Below, one piece after another: positions 1-11,118 of a stretch of DNA of 64,000 bases. The number at the start of each line of letters is the position of its first letter. The first letter of the stretch is position 1. The stretch is from Amborella trichopoda (lineage: Eukaryota > Streptophyta > Magnoliopsida > Amborellales > Amborellaceae). Where the stretch lies: NCBI RefSeq assembly GCF_000471905.2, contig NW_006495906.1, positions 3,179,779 to 3,243,778 on the forward strand. Reading direction: 5' to 3'. Under the pieces are notes generated by a model. It had not been told where the DNA came from and did not search any database. It was given only the letters and a program-made list of their open reading frames with translations. The translations under genes and the position numbers were made by a program.

Positions 1-52
1 TTCTTTCCCTTTCTTTTATTTTCGATTGCACATTGGATCCTTTAAGAGAGTA

Positions 53-1060
53 TCAAGGATAACACTTCTTCAGGTATCTCCCATTGATAGGGGGCATCGC
101 CTCATCTCCATCAGAATGTGCCAATATGTATGCTCCATTTGGCGAGACTTTCTTAACTATAAAGGGACCTTCCCACTTAGGTTGAAACTTCCCTTTACGC
201 TGCCCATGCATAACAATCAGCCTTTTGACGGTTATAACCAGGTCCCCATGAGCGAATGAGCGAACCTTGACTGATTTGTCAAAGGCACTCTTCATTCTAC
301 TCTGGTTGAGTTCGAGATTCTGCTGAGCCTCTAACCTCTTTTCATCGAGCCCGTCTAATTCTTGAAAACGAAGGTTGACTCTCTCATCTTCAGTTAATCC
401 CTGATGTATGGCGACCCTCAACGAAGGGAGCTGAATCTCAAGGGGCAAATCTGCTTCACCCCCATAGACTATGGAATAAGGAGTGGAATGAGTAGAATTT
501 CGTGTGGTAGTACGATAGGCCCACAGTGCTTCAGAAAGCTTTTCATGCTAGGTCTTCTTTGTCATTGATACAGACTTCCTGAAAACACTGCAGAGGGTTT
601 TATTGGAAGCCTCAGCTAAGCCATTCGCCAGAGGGTGGTACATAGTTGAGTACTTCCAATGGAAACCGAACTGATTAACCAGGTGATCAATAGGATGATT
701 TCTAAATTGAGGGCCGTTGTCAGATATAATTCGGTCAGGCATGCCGAACAGGTATATGATGTGATGTCACAAAAAATTGGCCACCGTAGCTTCAGGAACT
801 TTTTTGAGTGGGACCGCCTCAACCCATTTGTCCATACCCCATTGTGAAATGGGCCATGATGCCACTGTTGGGTGTAAGGGCTCTGGAGGTTGATGAACAA
901 GACTCGAATGCATTTGGCACAGTTGGCACCTCTTGCCGTAGTTTGAGGAGTCGGTAGTCATCGCAGACCAGTAGTACCCCAATCTACGTATCCGTTTGTA
1001 AAACTTGGGGCTGGACTGATGGAGACGACAAATTCTTGAGTGGACTTCTTCCAAACCTTA
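53..1060 (-). pseudogene. T1 integrase region (zinc-binding, catalytic core and C-terminal parts)
   Basis: Integrase joins the element's DNA ends to the host chromosome. Reading leftward on the minus strand, about 910-1054 encodes an H2C2-type zinc-binding segment ending in CQLCQMH. About 548-800 encodes the catalytic-core words ISDNGPQF and NGLAEASNKT, which carry the second acidic residue and the glutamate of the D,D-35-E triad. About 53-448 encodes the C-terminal part with KWEGPFIVKKVSPNGAY, the usual end of Tat integrases. A termination codon falls close to position 52, where the polyprotein would be expected to stop. The region is a fossil with several breaks. The assignment to integrase is secure; the lineage assignment rests on wording I recognise and not on a tree. 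Confidence 0.88.
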
Positions 1061-1479
1061 TTTGCCTCTCATCTGAGGAGAACACCATTGAAAGACCGTC
1101 TGAAGAGCACATCTCTTTCAAGGAGAGTGTATTTGGTAAACATTCACCGCACATTATTACATTCATCATGATCTTCAAGCAATCTATCATGCTTTACGAA
1201 GTTAATAATGGGCTCTCTCCAATCTTCAACCTACTCAACTTCTGCACATATCGGGTCAAAGAACTCTTGCTCCTGCTTTTGAATATCTACTCCTTGACCA
1301 TGTGTCATTTCTTGTTCGGCTTTAATAACCTCTTTGGCTGATAAAAGTGCCTCGAATGAGTAAGGTGGGCACTCAGGAAAGAAAACTCTTTCATCGTCTG
1401 CATCTACTTTGGTCCTCAATTCAATGTGTCTCCACTCTGCTACCCAGACAGGTGTGGGTCCTGGTGAGGACAATTGAAT

Positions 1480-2320
1480 TGTAGCTACGAGTTTGGCAAG
1501 TACATCTGCCTACGATTTCAATCTCCTGAGGATGTGAGTTAAGGACACATGATCGAACTAAGCCATATATGATTTTGGAAATATCGTGATAAGGTTTGAG
1601 AGTGTCCTTTCTCACATCATAGATCCCCTTAAGCTGTCAAATGACCAACTCAAAGTCACCATTGAGCTTCTCCAAGTCTAAATCGAAGGCTATCTCCAAC
1701 CCAATTGTAAGGGCTTGATATTCTACCTCATTATGGGAACCGACTTCGATGAGAGAGAAGAATAAAGGAAGTATCCCTACTTTCAGAGTCATGAACACCA
1801 CCCCAGTATCTCTGTGATTAGATTGGAAGGTACCATCGAAGTACATCTCCCATGAGTGAGCAAGTTCTGAATAGAATACCTCTTCATCAGAGAAGTCACT
1901 TGATAAAAGGAGAAAATCAGCCAACGCTTGGCCCTTGACAGCCTTTTGTGGTACATACGTGATGTCGAATTCCATCAGTAATAATGCCCACTTAGCCAGG
2001 CGCCGACAAGCATGGGCATGTCACGAGAAACTTTACAACGTGGGCTTTTGATATGAGTTTCACTTCATGACCGGGTAAATAATGACAAAGCTTTTGTACC
2101 ACAAAAATTAGGGCTAGGCACATCTTCTCAATAGGGGGATAATTCTTCTCAGCCCCTTGCATACTACGATTGAGATAGTGTAATGCGGTTTCTTTCCCCT
2201 CATCATTGTTTTGTGCAAATAGTTCCCCGAGTGACTCGTCTAGAGAGGTCACGTATAGGATGAGAGATCTTCCCAACACCGGTGTAGAGAGCACTAGAGG
2301 GTTGAGCAAAGACTGCTCGA
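1480..2320 (-). pseudogene. T1 RNase H region with a second, plant-type RNase H-like domain
   Basis: About 1992-2309 encodes the RT-connected RNase H of Ty3/gypsy pol (LGELFAQNND, ALHYLNRSMQGAEKNYPPIEK, then ALIFVVQKLCHYL). Immediately downstream, about 1637-1975 encodes a second RNase H-like segment with MYFDGTFQSN and EVEYQALTIGLEIA. This matches the DG-S...GAG and E-EY-AL pattern of the additional RNase H known in the Tat lineage, often called aRNH. Two successive RNase H segments are a hallmark of Tat and are the main reason for this placement. The stretch 1060-1480 between this region and integrase is acidic linker sequence. The region is broken. Confidence 0.82.
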
Positions 2321-2379
2321 TGTCATCAAGTGCAGCCTGGCATGCTTCATCTCAGATGAATGGGGTATCTCTCTTCAAC

Positions 2380-3560
2380 AGGTGCGTAAAAGGCTTACAG
2401 CGACCTGAGACATTGGAGATGAATCTACGGATGTATGCTAGCTGCCATTGAAGAGATCTTAGCTCTCATAATGTAATTGGTGATGGAATTTCTTGAATCG
2501 CCTTGATCTTGACTGGATCCACTTCGATGCCTCTGTGTCTAACAATGAACCCCAAGAATTTTCCTGAACGTACACCAAAAGTACATTTTAGTGGATTCAT
2601 CTTGAGTTGATGAAGGAGTAACCATTCTAACACCTTTTCAAGATCTCTCATGTGAACATCATTGTCTTCAGACTTCACCACCAAGTCATCCACATAACAT
2701 TCCACCTCCTTGTGCATCATCTTTGAAGATGGTCGTCATTGCTCTCTGATATGTGGCACCAACATTCTTCAATCCAGAAGGTGTCATTGTGTAGCAAAAG
2801 ACCATTTTTGGAGTTAAGAACGTGGTGGCCTCTTCATCTTCTAGGGCCATCCGTATCTAATTGTATCCAGAGTATCCATCCATGAAAGAGAAGATCTGGT
2901 AATGAGCGGTGGAGTTAATGAGCATCTTCGTAAACGGCAACGGGAAGTTGTCTTTTGGGCAAGCGGCATTCACGTAGCAAAAGTTGTTGCAAACCCTAAT
3001 TTGGCCTTTTTTCTCTTTTACTGAGACAACATTCATCAGCCACTTTGAGTATTTGACCTCATGAATGAAACCTGCTTACCTAAGTTTAGTCACCTCAGCA
3101 TCTATTTGCATTTGAAAATCAGGCCTGAACCTTCTTGATTTCTGCTTGACAGGCTTGACGAATGGAGCAATGCCAAGTCGGTGGACTGTGACTTGAGGAT
3201 CTAAACCAGGAATTTCTTGGTAATGCCAGGCAAAGACATCCCGGTTTGCTCTCAGAAAGGCATAAAGCTCTCTTTTTCTTCCGAAGACATACTTGCTGAG
3301 ATGAAAGTGGGACTGGGGTTAGATTTATTTCCTCAAGCTCATGAGCTGTGGCTTGTCCACCTTCTTCCCATTCTACTGGAGCATCTTGCAGCTCCTCATC
3401 ATGGTCTTAAGAGGTTTTCTCATTAATTTCAAGTGAAGGCACCCATACTCATGACATTTCCTCTTCTAGTCAGGCTTTACTGTGAAACGTGGCTTTTGCA
3501 CCCCCATATTGTTTACCGATGAAAGGATCAACTTCGAGGAGAGCTGATGTATCCAATAGA
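2380..3560 (-). pseudogene. T1 reverse transcriptase region
   Basis: Reverse transcriptase copies the element's RNA into DNA. The minus strand at about 2466-2720 encodes ECYVDDLVVKSEDNDVHMRD, which contains the catalytic YxDD box, followed by KMNPLKCTFGVRSGKFLGFIV, the standard wording of the RT palm and thumb. Further upstream, about 2750-3210, other RT words are visible: YMDGYSGY-like residues near 2870, and RRFRPDFQMQIDAEVTKL near 3070-3150, which begins the domain. The sequence 3210-3560 is the acidic lead-in to RT. The region is a fossil with several breaks. The reading is firm because the motif order and spacing are those of Ty3/gypsy RT. Confidence 0.87.
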
Positions 3561-5300
3561 AGGAATTCATCCTGACGTGCCTAGGACGGTGACAACTCAA
3601 TGATTGTGCAAACGGTCAATACTTGATATGGACCTTCGTGATGCTCCCCTGTGTCCACCATGAGTTTAGGTAGTACGGTAGGTCGAGGGTCAAGTTTAGG
3701 AAGAAGAGGTATGTTTTGGTGAGCTGACTGGCTTGGTTGCGCAGTCGGCTTGGTCTGAGTAGATTGTGGGATAGGGATTTGTTTAAGATGAGTGGATGTT
3801 TGAGGTTGGAGCTTAGGAGGTGGTTGGGTATGTGGGATTGGAGACATCCCAGGGAATTGGAGGATGGGTATATTGTTTAGGGTATTTGGGCAAGGAAGGA
3901 GCTCAAGAAGCTCAAGAATGGGTAAGTTGTTTGGGGTATTTGGCTAGGAAGGAGTGGAGGACCAAGAGATTTTAAGATGCCTATCTTCTGAGGTGGAGGT
4001 TGCAGCGTTTTCCCCGATCTCAAGTTCATTTTACCCGTGCTGGGTGATGCCTCTGAGATTTGCACCATGTGACAGGCTTCTTGAGAATATAAACTCTGCC
4101 CTCTAGATTGTTTCAATTCCTGCTCAAGGTTAGGCTCAGGGGGCCATTGGGGTTTCTTTGGCTTTGACTTCTTGCGCTTCCCAGAAGAAGAAGACGGCTC
4201 TGACTGGGCTTGAGCTACCACAGTGTCAGCGACAGTCAAGAATCTAGCCGCTTGGGCTAGTGTCTTTCCTAGCTGTCTCTTGTGGGTCCTGCTTATATTG
4301 GTTCCTTCAAGTTCTTTGCCAAAAGCTTCAAAGTCTGGACATTTCAAGGCTGTACCTACAGGAGACATAAAAGAGGAGGAGAGAGAAGAAGAAGGGTCAG
4401 TAGGTGAGGGAGCTTTAAGGTCATTCTCCTCATTAGACCGATCTAGGTAGCTTTCTATGTCATCACCAGTATTGGACATGTGTGGGAGGTATTTTGGGTC
4501 TTTCCCTTGCTTAGACCATTGGAGCATGGTTTTAATGTCGCCACCCTCATTGGACGTGCCCCGAGTAAGAGATGGCTCAGGGATATCGTCTTGATGGACT
4601 GAAGGGGTAAGGATAATTGTGTCGGGGATGAAGTTTTGTAAAGTCAGCAATGGAGGAAGAGGCCTGAGAAATTTTTGCTCGACCGGTAGTTGTGGAATCT
4701 TGTTCCATCGGTGAGCAGGCCTTGGCACTCGTTTCCTCCTAGTTCCCTTTGGAGGTGCTTAGTCTATCTCGCTAGGTTTATGATAACCTTAGCTTGACGA
4801 ACTGCCTCACATTTTAAGGATTTGAGTCTGCTTCTCTTATGGTAGACTCTCCATGGTTGGGAAGTTAAGGGTTCAATAGAATCTAAATCATCGCCCGGGT
4901 CTTGTGTAAAGAGGCCCCCTTGCACCAATGAAACAGTGACTTGTGGATCTGCTTCTTAAATGTTACAGGGTTTCGAGCATCCCTGTATTGTCTTCGTGAT
5001 TATGTCATGGAAACTGGAGCACTTGCTCAGGTTGTGGCCCCATATTTGATGATACGGGCACTAATGGTTGTCAGTTCCCTTAGCAAGGTGCTTGGGTTGC
5101 TTCATCAGCTTTGGTGCGATGAGGCCTTCTTGAAGCATCTTGACAAACAAGGCACGAAGAAGATCGGGCGCATCATCTTCCTCGTGGACTGTGACTATGT
5201 GGAAAGCTTCTACTGCCCCGAATGCCTTCTTTAGCTCTTCGAGTTTTAGCTGACCCTTCTGGATCAAAGCCTCGATGATGTCTTTAAGCGTGTAGCAGTC
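3560..5300 (-). pseudogene. T1 gag-to-pol linker region
   Basis: This region links the gag C-terminus to pol. It contains FEAFGKELEG and KTLAQAARFLT at about 4250-4340 on the minus strand, a lysine-rich KKSKPKKPQWPPEPNLEQ stretch near 4130, and a proline-rich low-complexity tail at 3581-4000. The same words recur at 30960-31700 in T2 and, diverged, at 58626-58865 in T6, so the segment is a genuine conserved part of this family. At about 5061-5267 lies the gag C-terminal word block ending in a KGTDNH-like motif. No DG(S/G)xxN protease signature was found here, whereas T2 has one. The segment is broken. Confidence 0.7.
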
Positions 5301-5784
5301 TTCCGTGGAGTGGTTAATTAGTAATTCGCATGAGTGTCGAGTTCAGCTTGCTCAAGGAATTTGGACTCAGGTAGCTCTATCATGTTCTGTTCCAATAACA
5401 GTCGGATTGACAGACTTAGAGATGAGCTCTGACATGGAGGTTGGATTTGAGGCCTCAACATGTAGAGCGATATCACTTCGCATGTTTCACATGCAGGTTT
5501 GAACAGCTTCGTTCTCAGGCATGGGATTGGGATGGCGAGCAACCAGATCTCTCCACCTTGCTATGAATAGATCGACAGGTCCATCGGTTTTTTGGTTAAA
5601 GGGAGAAGCTCAATAGTTTGTATGTCTCTCTCGACCTCAAAGAAATGCTGATGGAACAATTTCTCCATTTCCTCCCAAGTACGTACTGAATTTGGAGGAA
5701 GCCGAGCATACCACTGGAAAGTAGGACCATCAAGAGTTTCAATGAATTTATGGAGAAGGAGTCGAGTGGCATCAACACATAAAA
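5300..5784 (-). pseudogene. T1 gag core, first part (left of the D1 insertion)
   Basis: Gag forms the virus-like particle. The minus strand here encodes ETLDGPTFQWYARLPPNSV followed by TWEEMEKLFHQHFFEVERDI, the standard retrotransposon gag core (Retrotrans_gag type). The equivalents in T2 (33044-33592) and T3 (13080-13385) match closely in wording. The coding sequence stops at about 5785 because a lone LTR (D1) was inserted, and gag wording picks up again at 8708. It is a fossil. Confidence 0.85.
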
Positions 5785-6304
5785 ACATAGAATCGAGAGA
5801 AAACCACGAAAGAAAACTAGAATAAAACCATTGCTTAAACAAATAACAATCCAAAAGGTACAACCATTTCTTTCATTCAATATCAAAAGTCTTTACAATT
5901 TCTTTGAGGCACTACTGGCCTAAAATACACAAAATGAAGGGTACATCATGTCGCTGAAATCACCGAAATATACTTTGAAAGTCTTCAGAAGACGGCTTCT
6001 CAAACTTCTTGATTTCAGGCTTCAAGCCTTCAAACAGCCACCCATCTATTGCACAGCTGCCACAACCCTTCACTCTATAGTTATGAGATTAACATCGAAT
6101 GAGCTAAAATCTCAGTATGCAGATCACTACCCTTGCATTCTTGACTAACAACATATACATGACAACATGCCCGTAATTCATCAGAAATCACATTGTCTTA
6201 CAAAGTGTAGTCATATAACAGAGTACACATGAATGCTATATAACGAGGGCAAGAATCAGTTAACTAAGCATTACTTGTTCTCAAGATGACATCTACCAGT
6301 TACC

Positions 6305-7060
6305 ATTAGATAGTCTTACAAAATACAGAATTCAGATACACATAACATATTAATTTACTCTCAAAGTAGAAGCCACATCAATCAGGCTATGACAATCCTA
6401 TAACTTGGGACTTCTACCCTCATTCTGGAGGGAGGATAATGACAAGTGGGGGCCCCACTTCGTAATATCCTCACTCACGCATACATTCCCAGCGTGCTTT
6501 GGGGTTTTTGATAGGCTGAGGTATTGTAAGACACGACCCTCACTTGTGCTTTCGGCAAGAGGGCGTTACTGCCATTGGGGAACCCAATGCATAGTGCCCA
6601 TGACAATTCGGGGGGCACGACCCTCTTAGTTATATACAGTCACATCTCGTCTCTAGTCCTATCATAGGCTAAGCCAATTACCGTAAGATAGTCTTACAAA
6701 ATACAAAATTCAGATAAACAAAACAGATTAATTTACTCCCGAAGTAGAAGCGACATCGATCAGGCTAAGCCAATCCTGTAACTTGGAACTTCTACCCTCA
6801 TTCAAGAGGGAGGATAATGACAAGTGGGTGCCCCACTTCGTAATATCCTCACTCACGCACACATCCCCAGCGTGTTTTGGGGTTTTTGATATGCTGAGGC
6901 CTTGCAAGACACGACCATTACTTGTGCTTTAGGAGAGAGGGTGTTACACTACCATTGGAGGACCCAATGCATCGTGCCCATGACAATTCGGGGGGCACGA
7001 CCCTCCCAGTTATATACAATCAAATCTCGACTCCGCTCCTATCATAGGAGTCTACGTACA
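6305..7060. repeat. About 380-bp direct duplication inside D1
   Basis: The block starting near 6309 (TAGTCTTACAAAATACA...) is repeated near 6690 with the same order of words. Both copies carry TTCTACCCTCATT, GGAGGATAATGACAAGTGG, CCCCACTTCGTAATATCCT and a GGGGGCACGACCCT near the end. The offset is about 380 bp and the copies are roughly 90 percent alike by eye. Duplications like this are common in long plant LTRs. Confidence 0.85.
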
Positions 7061-7075
7061 GAATACCCGATAACC

Positions 7076-7400
7076 AATGGAGGACCCATTGCGTAGCGGT
7101 CACAGAATTAGAATATCCACTACTAATGGAGGACTCATTACGTAGTAATCAGAAATCACAGAATAATAGAATTCATATAACAGAATCAGAATATCCACTA
7201 CCAATGGAGGACCCATTGTGTAGTGGCCAGAAATCACAGAGTAATAGAACTCATATAACAGAATCAGAATAACCACTACCAATGGAGGACCCATTGTGTA
7301 GTGGCTGGAAATCACAGAGTAACAAAATTCATATAACAGGATCAGAATATCCACTAGCAATGGAGGCCCCATTGCATATAACAGAATCAGACAGTATCAA
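7076..7400. repeat. 78-bp tandem repeat, about four copies, inside D1
   Basis: The word AATGGAGGACCCATT starts at 7125, 7203, 7281 and 7359 (the first and last slightly changed), an exact 78-bp spacing. A partial leading copy is at 7076. Because 78 is divisible by three, both strands show an apparent repetitive peptide of 26 residues; it has no gene context and is an artefact of the period. I see nothing but repeats and AT-rich spacer from here to 8400. Confidence 0.9.
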
Positions 7401-8419
7401 TATCACATAATTAACAGTATCAGATTCATATTATAACTATATCAACATGATGTGATCGCATATCAGAGTCACAGAATCTTAGTGTCGATGTCATATATCT
7501 TGTAATCTCAGACAGTGACATCTGATCAAAACATGGCCATAATTCCCAATTCCCTTGGAAGTTAAAGATGGCTCCAAAACTAGTTTTACACTAGACATCC
7601 CTACCCTTCAAATGGGCATGGTTTGAAGACAATTGGGCCTCATTTTTCCTCTTAAAGATTCCAAGAGGTGAGGGATTATTAGTTGCACCCTGTTGTGTAC
7701 AGTGGACGGCGAGGTATGCTGCTTGATATCACTTTAACTTTCAAACAGTGAGGCAACTTGTAGTAGTTTCAAAATCAAAGTTTAAGCCAAGACATCTATC
7801 TTTCCAATGGTGGTGGTTGGAGTTCAATCGGACCCTATTTCAGAGTTCAAAAGCCTCATTCAAGAACACACAGAATTATGAAATTTCACTGTGGCATATA
7901 ATATGTCTCAAGAACACATTCCATGACCTTCAGTTCATAGTAAAGAACATGAAACAACCATTCTCTCCATATGTACACACATAACATGCATTTCTTATTT
8001 AATATAACAATCATACATTCATTTTCAACATCCACCATTTTCATAAAATAAAAGACCCAATTTTCTACGTTACATACATTTCCATTGTTTATTTCACATG
8101 CATAAGTTTCCATGCATCCTTATGACTACAATGCAATGGTAATGGATCCACGTACCTAAATAACAATGGGGCCTTCTCCAATCCTCTGCTCACAGCTCTC
8201 ACCCACCCAACGATGACTCTCCTTCAACAATAACTTCTTCAAACCTCGTGTCTTAGAGAGAGGACAAAATGAGGGAAGCGTGAGTGGCATGGGTGAGAGG
8301 AGAGTCTTAAGTACTCTTATGTTTGAGGTGGTGGTCCAAGTGTCATCAAAAGACTTAAAATTTGGACAAGTGGCACTCACATCAGCACGCATCTAACAAG
8401 TGGCACTCATAATCCATGC

Positions 8420-8650
8420 ATATCAGTAACGCAGCCGGCGCTGATCCTCTTCTCCTACACAGCCTGTGCTAGTCTCACAACACAGTCGGTGCTGGTCTCC
8501 TTCTCTTACATAGCCCCAACATGGGTCACACCTTAACCTGTGCTGACACTTCTTTCTCTTCACAGCCGGTGTTGGCACTACCCACAACTCTGTTGGCATT
8601 GATCATAACTCAACCAGCGCTGCCCACAACTCAGTCGACGTTGGAACTTC
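8420..8650. repeat. Cluster of GCCGGCGCT-type words near the D1 edge
   Basis: Words of the form GCCGGCGCTG, GCCTGTGCTA, GTCGGTGCTGG, GCCGGTGTTGG, ACCAGCGCTG and GTCGACGTTGG recur roughly every 30-40 bp, separated by pyrimidine-rich CTTCTCTC sequence. The pattern is degenerate but clear. Closely similar words recur in the Tat-family LTRs and in the T2 3' region. Confidence 0.65.
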
Positions 8651-8707
8651 TTTCCTCCCTATTCTGTCGTGCATTCTAATTGGTCGGGAAAAGTTTTTGT
8701 TGTCACA

Positions 8708-10417
8708 AGACAGGCTGCTTTGAAATGGGCGATATGATGGTACGGGGATGTTGTTTCCTTAAACTATGGAAACTTTCCTTTCTTGTAGTTTGAGGGAAAC
8801 GACACCTGATCAATCTAAGAGGGGTATGAATTTTGGTCAAGCATTGCACCTTGTATACCCAGAATTTTCCTGTTCTTTAGACTATGAGTTACCAAAGCAT
8901 CAATGTCAGACTGAGAGAGGGGGTGTGGGACAAAATTGTCCTGTGAAGCAGGAGGAGGAGGCTGCCGTGGAACTGCATCGTCCGTGCTATGGGAGTCTGC
9001 CTCATGGTTAGCCAAGTGTCGGCCGGTTTCCATGCGATCAATCTTCTCCATCTTTGCTTGCACCATATGTTCGAACCTATCCATGCATGCTTCTTGAGAG
9101 TCGCTAGGTTCATTTACAACCATAACGCTGAAAATTTCTCCAGAGAGGTCAGCCTTAAGTGCGGCTGAAGGCTTCCGAGGTTGTCGGGTTACACGCAACA
9201 GATCGGTCAGTAAGGGATCAGCATGGCCCCACTTGACTTGACTCTTGTATACCGAGCGTGTAAGGATTGGTTCTCGATGGTCTTGGGACCATGGCTATTG
9301 AGTGATCGGTCCGTCTTGTACAACATTGACCACCATGCAGAATTCTATAACCTCTTCTTCAAGCCTTGTCCTCTGAGAGGGTAGAAGGGGTTTTGATGCA
9401 GAAGGTCATCAGAATTGGGTGGCCCAACTGTTTTGCTCTTCTCTAATCAGGATTTTCAGACCCCTATCGCGCTTGGCTTTGAGATTTTGATGAATCTCAG
9501 ACCAGAACTTCAATCGGGACTGCGGCTGGTCAACTTTTCTTGCACAAGAGGGAGTTGTCTCGATCAGGTGCAACAAACGATGAGGGCTAGGAACTAGATT
9601 CAACTTGGGTCGATTAATAAGAAGGACTTGGTCTCCCATCAGATCTTTTCCCTGAGCTCTCTTATGGGCTCTAGAGGCATAACTGAGATGACGGGCTTGT
9701 TTCAGGATGGTACTCTTGGGGAAAGTCTTCGAGTACCAAGGTTTGAGTTGCTTGCCTAAAAGAGAAGGGGCAGGAGGAGGAATGATTGACTCATGATGAC
9801 ACCTGAGTGAGGAGCGAGGAGTAGAAGCTTCGGAAGGCGGTGCATGTGCGCACCTTAAAGAAGGATTACGGGTGACTTGGCAATCAGCTCGGGCTCGAAC
9901 AGGTGGTCTGGCCTTTGGAGGCCGAGGGCCATGAGCTCGTGTCTAAGGAAATAGGAAGAATCCTGCCCTTTCAGGATGTTCTAGTGTGTGCTGAGTGGGA
10001 GGACGAGGAATTTGTCTCTTGTACTCGGGTTGGCGCAGCGACGGCTTTGCCTTAAGTGGTGGGATGCACATGCATAGCTTGTATAGGACCTGGCCCAAGG
10101 AGGTCTACTCCTGAACACTGACTCGAGGTAACATAAGGGTTGCCCTGAGGTGTGGCTCAAGTGGATGACCCACATGCCTTAGTGTGTGTGCAAGAGGTGG
10201 AGACGCCAAGGTCTCCTCCTCGATGTGTTAAGACTTTAAGCATAGTGACCTGATGTGGTGCAGGAATATAGGGGGCAGCCTTCCAGACAAGAGCAATGAA
10301 AACTTGCTTGCCTTTTGCAGCTAAGGACTGGGCAGCCTTTCGGTGTACCTCGACAATACGACCGATGAGGGACTTTTCGATAACAGCCTGCATGGTGTGA
10401 CTGATAGCAGATGTGCT
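8708..10417 (-). pseudogene. T1 gag, N-terminal half (right of D1)
   Basis: Gag wording resumes at 8708. About 8815-9198 encodes VVNEPSDSQEACMDRFEHMV and SQSDIDALVTHSLKNRKILG, matching T2 at 33296-33918. About 9409-9640 encodes CARKVDQPQSRLKFWSEIHQ, matching T2 at 34201-34400. The proline- and basic-rich N-terminal part runs to about 10170 and matches T2 34560-34930 and T3 11543-12211. The remainder, 10170-10417, is leader up to the point where T3 was inserted. It is broken and non-functional. Confidence 0.8.
10413..10417. repeat. Target-site duplication of T3, left copy (GTGCT)
   Basis: GTGCT directly precedes the TGTTGGAAG start of the T3 5' LTR. The same five bases directly follow the end of the T3 3' LTR at 40635-40639. 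Five-base duplications are the rule for Ty3/gypsy integration. Confidence 0.88.
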
Positions 10418-11097
10418 TGTTGGAAGATATTGTTCATCATCATGGAACCCCCACTCAATAAAAACCTAGCAAACAGTGGAAATCCTGACAGTCTCAAAAT
10501 AGCCCCTAAACTGGTCAACATATTTATGAAAGCTCTCAAAATTTTCCTACGAAGTTTCATCGCAATCCGACATGTCTAAGGCAGTGCAGATTGAGAAACA
10601 GTTCCAGCAGAATCAGCCTCTAGCACCCTAAAATGGACCCTATAACTAGAGCTATATTTTCAATGTCTCAACTTGTTATGGGACCACCACCATTGGATCT
10701 GGCACGATTGAAAATCTCTAAGGGGCAAATTTCAGCTTAAACGGACATCCCAAGAAAACTGTATAGGCGAAAGAGAGAAACAGGAGAAAGATAACGATAT
10801 TCCCATACGACCATCCTACAGCTCAACACTATTAAAGGGACAGTCACAACTAGTGACTTTCGATGCTCATTTCTCACTCATCCAAGGTCAGATCAAGCCC
10901 AAATTTTGTGAGCTTCTTCGTCTCATCAAGACGAGCATTTCGATATGTGGCAAGTCCCGTGATGACGCCCAAGCTCGAATAAAAGCTAGAGAGAAGTTAC
11001 TGATCTATGAAGAAGTGCAAGAAAATTTGCAGCGTCGTGCCCCACTCGAGCGGCCAACCAGCTTAGATCCGAAGGGTGAGATCAAGGCACCTAACTA
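10418..11097 (+). repeat. T3 5' LTR (short copy)
   Basis: It begins TGTTGGAAGATATT, as do 18322 and 52447, and ends at GATCAAGGCACCTAACTA just before the primer site, the same ending seen at 40634, 47125 and 54958. At about 0.68 kb it is much shorter than the sister LTRs (2.5-3.1 kb) and lacks the TATA and pyrimidine-rich portions they carry. By eye the first 300 bp match the T3 3' LTR at about 80 percent, suggesting an old insertion. Confidence 0.85.
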
Positions 11098-11099
11098 GC

Positions 11100-11118
11100 T
11101 TGGCGATTCCACTTGGCA
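11100..11118 (+). other. T3 primer-binding site
   Basis: TTGGCGATTCCACTTGG lies two bases after the LTR end. The undamaged family form is TTGGCGACTCCATTGGGGA, seen in T2 and T7. This TGGCGACTCC type is reported in Tat/Ogre elements as complementary to a tRNA-Arg 3' end. The tRNA identity is recalled, not checked. Confidence 0.75.

Larger units (their letters stand above)
5785..8707 (-). mobile_element. D1: lone long LTR of a second LTR family, nested in T1 gag
   Basis: T1 gag wording is interrupted between about 5785 and 8707, and nothing inside reads as a retroelement protein. The right edge ends GTTGTCACA on the plus strand, so on the minus strand the unit opens TGTGACAAC, like the TGT(A/G)AC start of long plant LTRs of the Tekay/Del chromovirus group. 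The reverse complement of 6400-7000 matches D2 (54980-55200) over several hundred bases, for example the shared word around CAAAAACCCCAAAGC, and D2 also ends in the inverted form TCATGACA. At about 2.9 kb with internal tandem repeats and no coding sequence, a solo LTR is the simplest reading. The left edge is approximate, and I could not define a clean target duplication (candidates TGTCT and TGTTG in minus orientation are imperfect). The family name is tentative. Confidence 0.6.
1..10417 (-). mobile_element. T1: Tat-lineage Ty3/gypsy element, main visible part (5' part resumes at 40640)
   Basis: The minus strand reads gag, gag-to-pol linker, reverse transcriptase, two RNase H-like segments and integrase in that order from right to left, the Ty3/gypsy order. 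Two features point to the plant Tat lineage: the YVDDLVVKS catalytic signature, and a second RNase H-like domain between the usual RNase H and the integrase. I see no clear protease block. The element is broken in well over ten places and is plainly dead. Its left end and 3' LTR lie outside the window. Its leader, primer site and part of its 5' LTR continue at 40640-41272, because T3 was inserted at 10417. A lone D-family LTR interrupts gag at about 5785-8707. T1 hosts T3, which in turn hosts T2, so T1 is the oldest of the three. Confidence 0.88.

Noticed and set aside
3217-3426. Plus-strand open frame opposite the RT lead-in
   Set aside because: Antisense shadow of T1 pol coding sequence; no independent support.
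7100-7372. Repetitive hydrophobic peptide as a membrane protein
   Set aside because: It is produced by a 78-bp tandem repeat inside a non-coding LTR, with no gene signals.
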